From NCBI GenBank assembly GCA_963921935.1, contig OY998178.1:45066951-45130950 (forward strand): DNA of 64,000 nucleotides, given 5' to 3'. This document shows positions 21,844 through 33,278 of this stretch, in pieces. The position numbers and the translations under genes were made by a program. This stretch comes from Galeruca laticollis (Eukaryota; Arthropoda; Insecta; Coleoptera; Chrysomelidae). Position 1 is the first letter of the stretch; each line of letters starts with the position of its first letter. The notes under the pieces were generated by a model. It did no database searches and was not told the origin of the DNA. It was given only the letters and a program-made list of their open reading frames with translations.

Positions 21844-22925
21844 CTACTTATATTTAAAGTTTTTCACGTTTATTTGCAATTTCAACAATCTTCCTCCATT
21901 CCTTCCTATCCTGGGTCTTCTTTCTCCTGTCCTCTCTATTTGCTCCATCCATCTAGCTTTTGGACTACCTTTTGGCCTGTTTGTAACTGGTGTCCACTCT
22001 ATTATTCTCTTCGCATAAGTACCTCCTTCCATCCTTTCGATATGTCCAAGCCATCTTATTCTGGATGCTTTTATCATTCTTCCTATGTTTTCAGATTCTA
22101 GTATTTTATCAATTTCCAAGTTTGTCAGTCTTTCATACTGCCCCTCATTTAATTTCTTTGGTCCATAATTTTCTCTAATAATTTTCCTTTCGAATATTTT
22201 TAACTTTTCCTCATCTCCGGTTGTCGTTGCGGTAGTTTCGGCTGCGTAAGTGACTCTTGATTGTTTTGCTCTGCATTAGGGGTTTGTATTTATAGTATGC
22301 TCGACACCCTGCCTGTATACGTACAATTTCGTATTTCTTGTCATTTCGATTGTTGATGTTTTTGCCGAGATATTTAAAGTTTTTGACTATTTCAAATTTA
22401 AATTCCCCAATATCTATTAATTGATTTTCTTTATTGCCCCTGTCTCTTTGTACTTCCATGTATTTTGTCCCCTTTTTCTGGCTTCTGTTATAATCGTTTG
22501 CAGCGTTTCTCCTAAATGTTTCTGGTCTCTTGCAATTATGGCTACATCATTTGCGTATGCCACTATTTGTGCCGATTTATTGATGACTGTTCCAGGTAAA
22601 TTACATTTTTTTATTATTCCGTCCATTACTACATTGAAAATTGTTGTTGAAAGTCCACCTCCTTGCCTTACTCCTGAGTTAATTCGGAACCCTTTCGATA
22701 TACCTTCATTCGTTAGAACCGCTACTTTGGAATTTATCATCGTGATGTCCACTAACCTTATAATTTTCTTGGATACCTGCATTTTGAGTAAATCTGTTTT
22801 AATTTTTTTTTCGAGATATGCTATCAAATGCTTGCTTAAAGTCGATAAATAATATATGCATCTTGATGTCTCGTTCATAACATTTTTCCATCGTTTGACT
22901 AAGGATCTTATTTGATATAAAAAAA
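21844..22925 (-). pseudogene. RTE-like LINE reverse transcriptase, 3' half
   Basis: Reading the minus strand from 22925, one finds the end of RT block A, then RINSGVRQGGGLSTTIFNVV (block B) and AYANDVAIIARD (block C, the usual Y-A-D-D changed to Y-A-N-D). Downstream FEIVKNFKYLGKNI and IRWLGHIERM are the thumb and C-terminal blocks of endonuclease-RT LINEs of the RTE type. The C-terminus runs to 21844. The 5' part, including the endonuclease, is missing, cut where the oppositely oriented LINE piece begins. The Asn in the active-site motif shows it is dead. Confidence 0.85.
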
Positions 22926-22934
22926 ATATAATAT

Positions 22935-23890
22935 GTCCAATACCATACGGATTAGAAGGGGGAGCGACAGAGATGTGTGCTGTCTCCCCTCCTATTCAAC
23001 TTATATTCGGAAGCAATTTTCCAAGAGGCTTTGGAGAACGTGGAAATGGGAATCAAAGTTAATAGAGTGAGGATTAACAATATCCGCTATGCTGACGTTA
23101 CGGTCGCTGATAACATGCACGACCTACAACAACTGGTCAACAAGGTAGTAGAACACAGCAAATCAATGGACCTAAATATCAACATAAAAAAAAGTTTATG
23201 ACCTTCAAAAACCTGAACAGGTTTGAAAACTCCATCATAACATTTAATGCAGGGTCCATAGAAAGGGTAGATAAATTTAAGTACTTGGGCATCGGACTTT
23301 CCGAAAACTGGACAGCAGATAAGGAAATAAAAGGTATAGCATTGAGCAAGCTTGTCAGACATTCTTGAAGTTTCGAATACTGCTTACCTGTTCCGATTTT
23401 GACCTTGGTCTAAGACTCAGATTTGCGAAGTGCTACGTTTGATCGGTGCTTCTTTATGGCATGGAGGGCTGGACATTAAATATGACCACAACTAAGAAAT
23501 TAGAGGTTTTCGAGATTTGACTGTATCGCGGAATCCTTAATGTACCTTGGACGGTTAGACTGACAAACCAAGAAGTTCTAAAACGTGTCGACAAACAACG
23601 TGAGCTGTTTGAATTAATTAAGAAAAAGAAAACGGCACACCTGGGGCATATAATGCGGAATACGAAATATCTACTTTTACTCTGCTGACCGTAGGCAAGA
23701 TATAAAGAAGGCCGGAGAGGAATCGAAAAAGAAAATGTCTTGGCTGCGAAATATCAGACAGTGGGTGGGGCTACACGATGTTTAGTCGTTAACGCACACC
23801 GCAAGGAATATAGATGCGATGGAAAATGTTATCGCAAACATCCATTAGTGGATACGCATTGGAAGAAGAAAAAAATATAGCTTCAACCAC
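22935..23890 (+). pseudogene. RTE-like LINE fragment, RT C-terminal half (plus strand)
   Basis: It starts within RT block B (LSPLLFNLYSEAIFQEAL), continues INNIRYADVTVADN (block C with Y-A-D-V rather than Y-A-D-D), DKFKYLGIGLSENWTADKEI, then KLEVFEI, TNQEVLKRVDKQRELFELI and HLGHIMRN. These are the thumb and C-terminal blocks of insect endonuclease-RT LINEs. Several shifts and stops occur after 23200. It meets the minus-strand copy at 21844-22925 head to head at about 22930; the two differ enough to be separate insertions. Confidence 0.85.
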
Positions 23891-24169
23891 AAAACGCACT
23901 CCTACGAAAAAAACTTACTGTACCTACTTACTTACCTAATTACAATAAATGTAATTTTTTATATTTATATACAATTTTTAGTAACATTTTACTATGGCGC
24001 GCCCCGCACCCCTGCTGGAGGGTTAAGAAAAGTTTTTAGTTAACATGGTTAATATTTTCTCGCTTTTTGTTCAAATTTCTCTCATGTCCCCTTTTTAGCA
24101 TTTACTTTTATATTTGTTAAGCACCTACTACCGCGTCTTAATCTCTAGTGCTTTGCTTTTGTATTCTTA

Positions 24170-24620
24170 TATGTCGAGCTGCTTTCTTGTTTCAAGTATG
24201 ATTCCATAGTTTTTCTTTGTTCTAATTGTTGTTTGATTACAGTTGTACAACATGATGTTCTTTTTGTCTGTTTTTTTTATTCATATATGAGATGCCACGT
24301 ATTTCTTTTTCCGATATTTCGCCATGTGCTGTTTTTCCTCCTTCCACTTCTTGTACTGCTTCTCATTCTCCATAGTTTAAAATTACGAACTACTTCCTGG
24401 ACGTCTTCATTCAATTTTTAAATATTTTGTTTTTCTTGAACATCCGTATCTCTAATTTGTTCAACTGAACTTGATCTTTCGTCCAGTCTCATATGTTCGA
24501 CAAATTATTCTACTGATTATTTTTTAGCTTCTATTACAATGTTTCAAATCTAATTTTCCGCCCACTGTATTTCGTGCAACTTTATTTACTTCCTTGTTTC
24601 AAATATTCTCACCATAATGT
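24170..24620 (-). pseudogene. Possible LINE endonuclease/RT linker remnant
   Basis: On the minus strand, short frames include KEVNKVARNTVGGKL and, further on, a Lys/Arg-rich helix, reminiscent of the region between endonuclease and RT in RTE-like LINEs. It might be the upstream part of the minus-strand LINE at 21844-22925. Motif support is weak and there are many stops. Confidence 0.3.
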
Positions 24621-25302
24621 TTTTCTTTCTTTTGTATCTGTTGATGTTCCGCTGCTTTCCGCCTTTCATAATCTGTATTCCTTTCCGTTCATCATGTTTG
24701 TTAACCCCTGAGAATAACAGAGTAATTCCTTTAAATGGTTATTTTTTTTGGACAAGTTTGCTGCATTTTTGTCATGAGAACTTGTGTTTAAATTATATTA
24801 TTAGAATTTCTTCCATTTTATCCTTATAACTTGAGGCTTAGTTTTGGTTCAAATCATTCGAGTGATAATCTGGATTAAGAAATACCATTACAATAATTTA
24901 TTGTAATTAATGTTTCGAACTGTTATTTTGAAATAACTATAATTATCACATTTATGCATTCTTTAGCTCACAGTTTAAGCCTGTTAATTCAAATTCGCTC
25001 ATTATTATTGAATAAATAAGATAACCGTTGATATCGATAAGAAAGGACTCTCTAGTTGGAATTTTAGAAATTTTATGTTAAACATGAAAGTTCATTATTA
25101 TATTGTATGTATATACGGCGTGTCGCATTTGAAATGTATACACCTCCATATTTCCGTTATTTGAAGAAACTCAGATTTGAATTTTTACACTGTTATACAG
25201 GGCGATGAGCGTCATAAAGGTAATCAACTGAAATTTAAAATGTATAGCCGGCCTACTACGAGTTGACAAATAGGACCAATTTCCGATATTTTGCTCGTGT
25301 TA
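24621..25302. other. No gene seen
   Basis: AT-rich sequence. Boxes ACGGCGTGTCGCA (25116) and TACAGGGCGATGAG (about 25195) resemble transposon ends but do not pair convincingly. Confidence 0.35.
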
Positions 25303-25968
25303 AGGCGCGTCCCCACTTGCAACAAAACCGCGAACCCGATGCGAGCAACATCACGTTTATGTGTGGACGTTAAAATTAATCCTACAACACAACAATACCG
25401 CAAACATCAGCGCGTTCCATCGGTTGTCGGTTTTGAACCGTCACTTCAAAGGAAATATTGCGGGATCTCGTTCGTGGCTTTGTTCCAAGTGTTTTGGCAG
25501 TTTTGTTTCGTCGTTTCAGAAGAATAATTAGTTTGGTTTATACTTCGCGCACAAAACACGGTTCGGTAGATGTTGTTATATTTTGTTATTATCATTTGTT
25601 GTTCATACTTGATATAGATATGGACTGGATGCAATTATACAGCTTATTGAGCTGTATAAGGGAAAATAACTTTTGTGGGATGCATAAGATCCCTGGTACT
25701 ATCATAAAATTAAAAAAAAACCATGCATGGACTGAAATCTGCTCGTCGTCTTTTTTACTTTTTTCTTCTTATTATGCGTCCATAAATTTATAGGCTGTAT
25801 CTACAGATTCCATGATTCCAAAAAAAAAATAGAGAGGTTACTTTAAACGCCTTTATGTTCGCAACGCTGTACGTTTCTCCCTGGAGTGTTTTTTTAAAAA
25901 AAATATCATATATTCGCGGTGCTGTTCGCGGTGATGTTCGCGCTTTTGTTACAAGTGGGGACGCGCCT
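25303..25968 (+). mobile_element. Harbinger/PIF deletion derivative (666 bp)
   Basis: The ends AGGCGCGTCCCCACTTG and CAAGTGGGGACGCGCCT are exact inverses, and inner bases also pair in part (GCGAAC, ATCACG). TTA lies outside the left end and TCA outside the right, compatible with a mutated 3-bp TTA target duplication of PIF/Harbinger elements. Inside is a remnant MADF-domain exon, the partner gene of such elements, so this is a shrunken derivative of an autonomous copy. Confidence 0.75.
25620..25740 (+). pseudogene. MADF-domain remnant
   Basis: Starting at a Met, the frame reads WMQLYSLLSCIRENN, then KLKKNHAWTEICSS. This matches a MADF (Myb/SANT-like) domain: LI.lvRe...LWd....y..k.kk..aW.eI. 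The usual Leu-Trp-Asp after the first helix is changed (CGMHK). In Harbinger elements this protein binds the ends and helps import the transposase. About 40 residues survive. Confidence 0.65.
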
Positions 25969-26288
25969 TCAGAGATATCGAAAAAAATGTATTAGAAAAC
26001 GTTGTTCAGAATATTATTTTAACCCCGTATATAGTTTTTGCGTTCTAGTTAGTGAGTTAGCAATCTCGAAATTAAAATGCCAATTACTTTAAGATAAAAA
26101 ATCGAAATAATCCGATTGTTTGCTCGTAGCAGCAGGGAAGAAAAACTAAAATAACTTCGTGCTTAGATCAAAATAATAAAAAAAATAAAAATATGTATTT
26201 TGTCACGAATCGTTAAATGGGGTTAAAATAGTATTTTTAACAACTTTTTCTAGTAAAATGTTTTCGATATATTTAACGCGAAGCAAAT

Positions 26289-27557
26289 TAAACGGTTTTA
26301 AAGATTAAAACTAACTTTTTCGCATACGTAACAAGCCCTGAACAATATTCTATCATAAAATCGACACTTGTATACACTTCGGGGGATGAATCGTGCTAAC
26401 TAACTATACTTCTCGAAAAGTAACCAAAAATGTAGTATATCTGGATTTATAGGACCAGATGTACTCGCTCTAGTCAGCTGAAAATCAATAAGGTACATCT
26501 GTGAGACACCTTAAAAAATATCAAATTACAAAATTGGTCACATGTGTCCACTCCGGAGGATGTGTCGTGCTAACAACCCGCAACTTCTCCAAAAAGGACC
26601 AAAAACGTGACACTTCAAGTAAATTAGCACCCGTTGTAGCTCTGGTGAGCTAAAAATCAATAAGGTTAATCTATTAGACGCCCTAAATAATATTTAAACA
26701 TAAAATTGGTCACTTGTATACACTCTGGAGGCTGCATGTTCTCCAAAAATGACAAAAATTTGGTGCTTCAAGTACCATAGCACCCGTTGTACTGGCTTTA
26801 GGCTACTGAATATCAACGATGAAATAAAATAATATAGTTTGTTTAAATCTTCATATAGTTCAAATATATGAAGATTTAAACAAACTATATTGTTTTAATT
26901 CATCGTTCAGTATGGATCTTCATCAAGTAAAAGCCTCATCTATTCAATTGCTGCATATCAACAGAGTTCATCTTTGAGATGCTCTGAATAATATCTAATC
27001 ATAAAATTGGTCACTTCTATATACTCCGGAGGCTGTATCGTGTTAACAAACTGAAATTTCTCTAAAAATGACAAAAATGTCTGGCTCTGGTGAGCTGTAA
27101 ATCAATAGGGGGTTCGTCCGTGAGATGTCCTGGATCATATTCAATCATAAAATTGGTGACTTGTTGGATTCCGGAGGCTGCATCGTGCTAACAAACTGAA
27201 ATTTCTCAAAACATGACAAAAATGTCGTACTTCAAGTACCATAGTATCCGTTGTACTGGCTATCGTGAGCTGAAAATCAGTAGGGACCATCTGTGAGATG
27301 TCCTAAACAATATTCAATCATAAAATTGGTGACTTGTTGCACTCCGGAGGATGTATCGTGCTAACAAGACATATAACGAAAAGTGGCCGACCACAACGAC
27401 GACGTACTCACAGGTTGTTTTTTCTGAACACCATTTTTTCGTGTTGTTCTTGACGGAAAACGTGAAGATAACAAACATTTTTTTCAAAATTCCAACTTTT
27501 TTTGAGGTAAACCAATACTTTTCTCCCATATTGGATAGGTAGGGCGGAAAAGTAAAA
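26289..27557. repeat. Satellite-bearing unit, copy A (about 173-bp monomer)
   Basis: After the head AAACGGTTTTAAAGATTAAA, monomers of about 147-175 bases follow, each with a box like CTCCGGAGGCTGTATCG near 26550, 26722, 27024, 27169 and 27342. The first monomer is a distinct variant (CTTCGGGGGATG). The array ends in a tail module from about 27370 with CGACGACG, a C-rich middle and GGGCGGAAAAGTAAAA. Head, first-monomer variant and tail are shared with copy B and, in part, C, so it behaves as one mobile unit, not as a plain satellite. Confidence 0.85.
26815..26907. repeat. Small foldback inside the array
   Basis: Two arms of about 43 bases (left 26815-26857, right 26865-26907), each containing ATATAGTTTGTTTAAATC or its inverse, flank a 7-base loop. 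The structure interrupts the 173-bp array and displaces the monomer spacing. Confidence 0.85.
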
Positions 27558-28517
27558 ATACACGAATTATTTATATTTTTTGGTACCTAACCAATAAATT
27601 TCAATATTCAATAACTCGTTAAAATTATATGATTCATAAAATAATCGCTTTAAATTGATTGTATACAATTTTATTGATACTATAGGTTGAATTTTATATT
27701 TCCTATAAATGGTATGTTTACTTTACTTAATATACATTAATTCATTGTCAATAAATTTGAATTATGAGAATTAAACTATATTTTCTTTAATTAATTTAAT
27801 TTAATAAAAATGAAAATGTAACTCGTTAATAGGCCTAAACGAATGAATTTTATTTCAACTGTAATGTTGACCGAATCTAATTAAATAAGCAAAATGAACT
27901 AATATCGTAATCTCCGCCACTGCCGCACTGTTTATCCTTTTGCTGGCAGTGTTCAGTTTTATCACCATATTGTATTTTTAGCTGAAACAGGGATGTACCT
28001 ATAACCAATACAGACATTGTTTTGAATTAGAATTTTAGTATTTACTTGTAAAATTCTTAGGATCACTCTGTAAGAGATAATTTTCTATTTGAATATTTAA
28101 TGAGGCTACTGTGCTGTCAGACATTAAGAAATAGACTATAGTGCAAATTAGATAAAATCAATAACAAAAACAAAGAATTTCATTGTTAAAGTTATAAATT
28201 GAATGCTTCTGAATATCAATAAATATCAGACATTGAATACAGTAAAGTAAAGTCAAATTCTTAAAAACACCCCTTGGTGTCAAAATGATTCAATAATAAC
28301 TATTGATAATTTATATGAGAATTTTTACTCCTGCCCTGTACTGTGTACAGGTAAGAAATATCAAACATATTTCTCGTCCAGTTTCATGAACGCATGGTAA
28401 AGGTAAAATATTAACGTGGGCTCCCTAGATTCTAATTATACTTTCTGTATAAAATCCCAAAAATTAAATATAAAACTTACTGCAATTTACAATTTTTGAG
28501 TAACTCAATAGTAAAAT
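27558..28517. other. No gene seen between two satellite units
   Basis: AT-rich sequence with no recognisable frame or repeat. Confidence 0.4.
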
Positions 28518-29615
28518 AAACGGTTTTAATATTCTATCATAAAATTGTGACTTGTATACACTTCGGGGGATGTACCGTGTTAACAAACCGAAATTTCTCC
28601 AACAGTAACTAAAAATGCAGTATATCTGAATTTATAGGACCCCCTGTACTCGTTAGTCAGCTGAAATTCAATATGGTACATCTGTGAGACACCTTGAAAA
28701 ATATCCAATTATAAAATTTGCCACTTGTATACTGTATCGTACTAACCCGAAATTTCTCCAAAATGGACTAAAAATGTGGCACTCAGGTACCATAGCACCC
28801 GTGGTACTACCTCTAGTGAGCTAAAAATGAGGTTCATCTATGAGACGCCCTGAACAATATTCAATCATACAATGGGTCACTTGTATACACGCTGGAGGCT
28901 GTATCGTGCTAACAAACTGAATATTCGCCAAAAGTGACAAAAGTTTGTCACCTAAAGTACCATAGGACTCGTTGTACTGGATTTAGTGAGCTGAATCTTA
29001 ATAGGGTTTATCTTTGAGACGCCCTAATAATATCCAATCATAAAATTGGTCACTTGTATATACTCCGGAGGCTGTATCGTGCTAACAAACTGAAATTTCT
29101 CCAAAAATTACAAAAATGTCGTACTTAAAGTACTATAGCACCTGTTGTACTGGCTATGGTGAGCTAAAAATCAATAGGGTTCATCTGTGAGATATTCTGA
29201 ATAACATTCAATCATAAAATTGGTGACTTTTTGCACTCCGGAGGCTGTATCGTGTTAACAAACTGAAATTTCTCAAAAAATTACAAAAATGTCGTACTTT
29301 AAGTACCATAACAACCGTTGTACTGCCTATTGTGAGCTGAAAATTAATAGGGATCATCTGTGAGATATCCTGAACAATATTCAATTATGAAAGTTGTGAT
29401 TTGTTGCACTCCGGAGGCTGTATCGTGCGAACAAGACATGTAACGGAAAGTGGCCGACGACAATGACGACAGGATTTTTTTTCTAAAAACCATTTTTTCG
29501 TGTTGTTCTTGATGAAAAACGTAAAAACAACTCAATAATTTTCATCCAAATTTCAACTTTTTTGTGGGGAAACCAATACTTTTCTCGCATATTAGATAAG
29601 TTGGGCGGAAAAGTA
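28518..29615. repeat. Satellite-bearing unit, copy B
   Basis: It has the same head (AAACGGTTTTAA), the same variant first monomer (CTTCGGGGGATG, then TAGGACCCCCTGTAC) and the same tail as copy A. Clear CTCCGGAGGCTG boxes sit at about 29063, 29236 and 29409, a 173-base period. The tail module from 29440 ends GGGCGGAAAAGTAA. Confidence 0.85.
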
Positions 29616-30714
29616 ATATAGAGTATTTGTCCATTCTCGATATTTTGTTCGCAAAAAATGGACACGGTTGGATAATAATTATTGACATAATTGCCATTTC
29701 AATATATCAATTCGATTAATTTTAAAATGTCTGTATGTGGTCCGATAAGAATTTTGATCAAATATTGAGTAACAGCGAAACTTCTGTTTCTTACATTTTT
29801 ATAACGTCTAGTGCTTTATGTTTCCATTAAAATCACTTACTGTGACATTCCACTACTAATCCATACATCAGAACAGGAAATATAATTTGTGAACAGATTA
29901 AATAAATAATTTACCATATTCTATAGATTCTTGCTACTTGTTGGTGTCAATGTGTAATTGAACTGGAATTTAAAAAAATAATACATTTCGACTGGTTTTC
30001 AAGGTAATGTATATTGTGCATATATGAATAACTGACAATAACAATTTTGAAGAACTTATGTAATGGTACAAGAAAATGACCTCAGCGTCTAATGAATTTT
30101 TGAAATCTTAAAATTCATCTTACATTTTCACAATCCGATTTATTTAAAACTATGCTACTTACTAATGAGATTGAAATATGAAAATAACCATAAAGTATTC
30201 AAGTTTTATGTAGATATAATGTAGATAAAATATTTATTGAAGGCTGAGGGAGGTATGAAATTATTCATAATCTAACAGGTCGTCAATTACGTACTCCTGC
30301 GAAAATAAAACTAATAAATAATAAACGTACTGACCACAACGATGAAGATATTTCCACATAATCATCTACTCAGGCATCATTAGCACAAATTTGTACTCCT
30401 TATACTTCCGATAATAGATTCAGTCCAAAGTTAGAGGCCTGGTTGAACAATTATTTCCACGATAAAAAAATTGTCGATTGAAAACACATAATGGTTCATC
30501 GCATTGATTGTATTGCATATAGGAGGAACTGACCTGATGCACCAGGGTATTTCGAATTACAAGTTTTTCCAGGGGTTCGTCATGATAGTAGCACCAGTAT
30601 GTTGTTCCTTGCTGTGACGTCGCTGTTTGGGTACTGCTTGCAATAGTTTTGGACGAACAATGTGTTATAAATGTGACGTTGGCTTCCGAGTATTTTGTTT
30701 TGCTGATTATCATA
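29616..30714. other. No recognised gene
   Basis: A 97-codon minus-strand frame at 30420-30713 carries no known motif. It ends just before the target duplication of the solo LTR. Otherwise AT-rich. Confidence 0.35.
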
Positions 30715-30718
30715 CTAT

Positions 30719-31174
30719 TGTAATGTTTTTGTTATTTATTTAAACAGTAAACGGGTGGGATAAATTTTAAACACTCGGTATGGCTACTTACTAATTTATT
30801 TAAACGCTAACGCACTAATCACTAACACTTAATTTATATATACAGTATATTCACTTAGACTAATTTATATAAACAGTTTACTAATTTATTTGTTTATCTC
30901 ACGATGTCAAATTATAAACAAACTAACTCTTCCTGATCAGTCCCCTTATATACTAGTGCCTTTTGTACTAGAGAATTCCGGGCTGCGGCTTATACACACA
31001 AATAATTTTTCTGGCCGTTTCTAGATAACTCTGGTCACAAAAACCAGTTCTAGATAAGATAGTCTCAATCGTAAACAGTTTTTTATAACTGCGTATCCGC
31101 CATAATTTTAACTATTATACCTGGCTTAGACAGGGTCGGTTTTAGGGACTATACCAGTGTGCTGTTTCGTAACA
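30719..31174 (-). repeat. Solo LTR of the Gypsy type at 5826-6251
   Basis: The 456-base block starts TGTAATG and ends CGTAACA on the plus strand and aligns along its length with the LTR at 5826-6251. CTAT stands directly on both sides (30715-30718 and 31175-31178), a 4-bp target duplication usual for Ty3/Gypsy. No internal sequence remains, so the two LTRs of a former insertion recombined. Confidence 0.9.
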
Positions 31175-31178
31175 CTAT

Positions 31179-31904
31179 ATAACACGTCGGTTGATATCTG
31201 ATTGATACATTGCTGTTGATTGATTTCATCTTCATTCAAAGCAGGTACGTTTGACTATAATGGAGCTCGCGAAAAATAATTTGCTTGGACGTTTTCTTTT
31301 GCTTTTTTGTGTTTGATGACCTAATCAAATCCACTAAGAATTGTAGCGTAACGTGGGAGTCTTGAAGCAGAAAGGACTGCTACACATGATATTTAGTAAA
31401 ATTATTACTTAAGAACATTAAAATTCACAAAAAATTAAGGCAGAAGATAGATATGAGCGCTAATCGATTTTATTTGTTCCTTGTATTATTCTTCAAGTCA
31501 TATGTGTTATGGAAGTCGTTCATTAATTTTTTCTCTTTCGGCATGTATAAGAGAAACTGTAATAAATATCATCCAAAACTTTGTAACACATATGTTTTTG
31601 AACAACAGACTGTTAGCAATAAAGCAAAACAATTAGGATTATACAGAAACGATATTTATCATCAAACATTCATCAAATTATTATTAGAAATTATAAGATT
31701 CTTGTTCTCAAGTTTTTAATCGACATTATTTTATTAACAATTTCTTTATCAAAGAAATGTGTTTGGATTTGACAGCTTGACTTTTTCCTAAATTTGACCA
31801 TAACATTCAAGTTTCGAGTTCCAGATTTAGGTTTTTATTTTATGGAAAAGTGAAGACTGCGGCCAAATTTCTCGTCGCAATATGTACAAAGTTATTGACG
31901 TAGA
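31179..31904. other. No recognised gene
   Basis: An 88-codon frame at 31453-31719 is rich in Phe, Lys and Asn and resembles nothing I know; probably chance. Confidence 0.3.
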
Positions 31905-32130
31905 ATTAAAAATGGAAATACACAATGCGATAACATATCGTAGCGAAAACTGGACATTGAAGAAAAAAGTAAAATGAACGCCATTGAAATGAAGCGTCTA
32001 ATGAAAATAGCAGAGAAAACCAAATTTGACAGGTTTAAAAACGATGGAGGTCTTGAAAATGACAAAACAAGAGCCGATAATGTCAAAAATAAAGAAGAAA
32101 CAAGTTAATTGGTTAGAACATTAGGGGAAT
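31905..32130 (+). pseudogene. LINE C-terminal fragment (RTE-like)
   Basis: The piece reads SENWTLKKKVKMNAIEMKRL, then KTKFDRFKNDGG, matching the conserved e.WtL.k....l.a.EMk.LR...gkTr.DrirN block near the end of endonuclease-RT LINEs. It is followed by stops. It borders the left arm of the Penelope-like inverted dimer. Confidence 0.75.
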
Positions 32131-32305
32131 TTGGATATAGGTATACTAAATAAGAGAAATAGGTTTTGGAAAGGGAAAGAACAATGAAATTAACTGTCTC
32201 GACCCTTACTTCGTGGAATCTACTCATATTAGTGTTTTAACTGAAACTCACTGTTTCTATCTAATTCCACAATGTAATGAAAAATATTGGAAATTCTAAA
32301 AAATT

Positions 32306-32339
32306 GACAATTGTTTCGATAACTAAATATCATCGTCAG
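32306..32339 (-). ncRNA. Hammerhead-ribozyme-like core
   Basis: The minus strand reads CTGACGA, then a GATA/TATC hairpin around a six-base loop, then GAAAC, AATT and GTC. This fits the hammerhead core CUGANGA - stem II - GAA - stem III - cleavage triplet, with position 7 (here C) tolerant to change. Stem III is only AC/GT around AATT, minimal and palindromic as in hammerheads described for Penelope-like elements (recalled). Flanking ATT/AAT gives a short stem I. Activity is not shown. Confidence 0.55.
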
Positions 32340-32604
32340 AATGACAGAAGTTACATTTCGTTTGATGCCTACCTAATGTTTAGTAGTTATTTTTGGCTAG
32401 ACCAAGAAGTGATCTAACTTGTGAATGACTTAATATATGTTAATAGAAAAAAGAAGAAGATGTGATATTACAAATATAGAAGCTTAGATATTGTTAGCCC
32501 TATGGTGATATCCTGGATATCATTCTTCCAATTAAGATCAGTATAACTGTGCATTGATATAGAAAACCAGGAAAACTATATCTGCTGATCTTTACAATTA
32601 TCAC

Positions 32605-32931
32605 TTAAGAAGACAGTTTATTTATTAGTGGAGAACTCCCTAGATTTATCTGTTCATTGACGACTTCATATTGTGGGTTTCTCAAATTTCTTCTAATTTC
32701 CAATTCTTCAAGGAAATCCAGTTCTTGTTTCTTATCACAAATATGTAGTACTTCTAGTTCTGTGTTAGGTGTCAATGAATGATTGGTGTCAAGTAGATGT
32801 TTTGCGTAGTGGGATTTATCTGGTTGTTTTAATCTGTATGCTCCTAAGTGTTCACTGTATCGGATTTCAAAATTTCTAAGGGTCTGACCCAAATAGACAG
32901 CGTTACATTCTGGACAATATGAAGTCGTCAA
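32605..32931 (-). pseudogene. GIY-YIG endonuclease domain of a Penelope-like element
   Basis: Penelope-like elements join a telomerase-like reverse transcriptase to a C-terminal GIY-YIG nuclease that nicks the target. The 108-codon frame has CPECNAVYLGQTLRNFEIRY: a C-x2-C pair, the VYLGQT strand (the second half of the GIY-YIG motif) and the Arg helix. SEHLGAY, SHYAKHLLDTNH and EELEIRR follow; the last contains the conserved Glu. The frame starts at the inverted junction, so the GIY strand and the whole RT are missing. Confidence 0.85.
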
Positions 32932-33244
32932 TGAACAGATAAATCTAGGGAGTTCTCCACTAATAAACTGTCTTTTTAAGTGATAATTGTAAAGATCAGC
33001 AGATATAGTTTTCCTGGTTTTCTATATCATTGCACAGTTATACTGATCTTAATTGGAAAAATGATATCCAGGATATCACCATAGGGCTAATAATATCTAA
33101 GCTTCAATATTTGTAATATCACATCTTCATCTTTTTTCTATTAACATATATTAAGTCAATCAGAAGTTAGGTCACTTCTTGGTCTAGCCAAAAATAACTA
33201 CTAAACATCAGGTAGGCATCAAATGAAATGTAACTTCTGCCATT

Positions 33245-33278
33245 TTGACGATGATATTTGGTTATCGAAACAATTGTG
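33245..33278 (+). ncRNA. Decayed hammerhead-like core in the second arm
   Basis: This is the plus-strand partner of the core at 32306-32339. The stem II hairpin GATA/TATC and GAAAC persist, but the first core base is T (TTGACGA) and the triplet at the cleavage site reads GTG. Both changes should block cleavage. Confidence 0.5.

Noticed and set aside
26289..29615. CRISPR-like array because of regularly spaced conserved boxes
   Set aside because: The sequences between the boxes are also homologous from unit to unit; it is a satellite.
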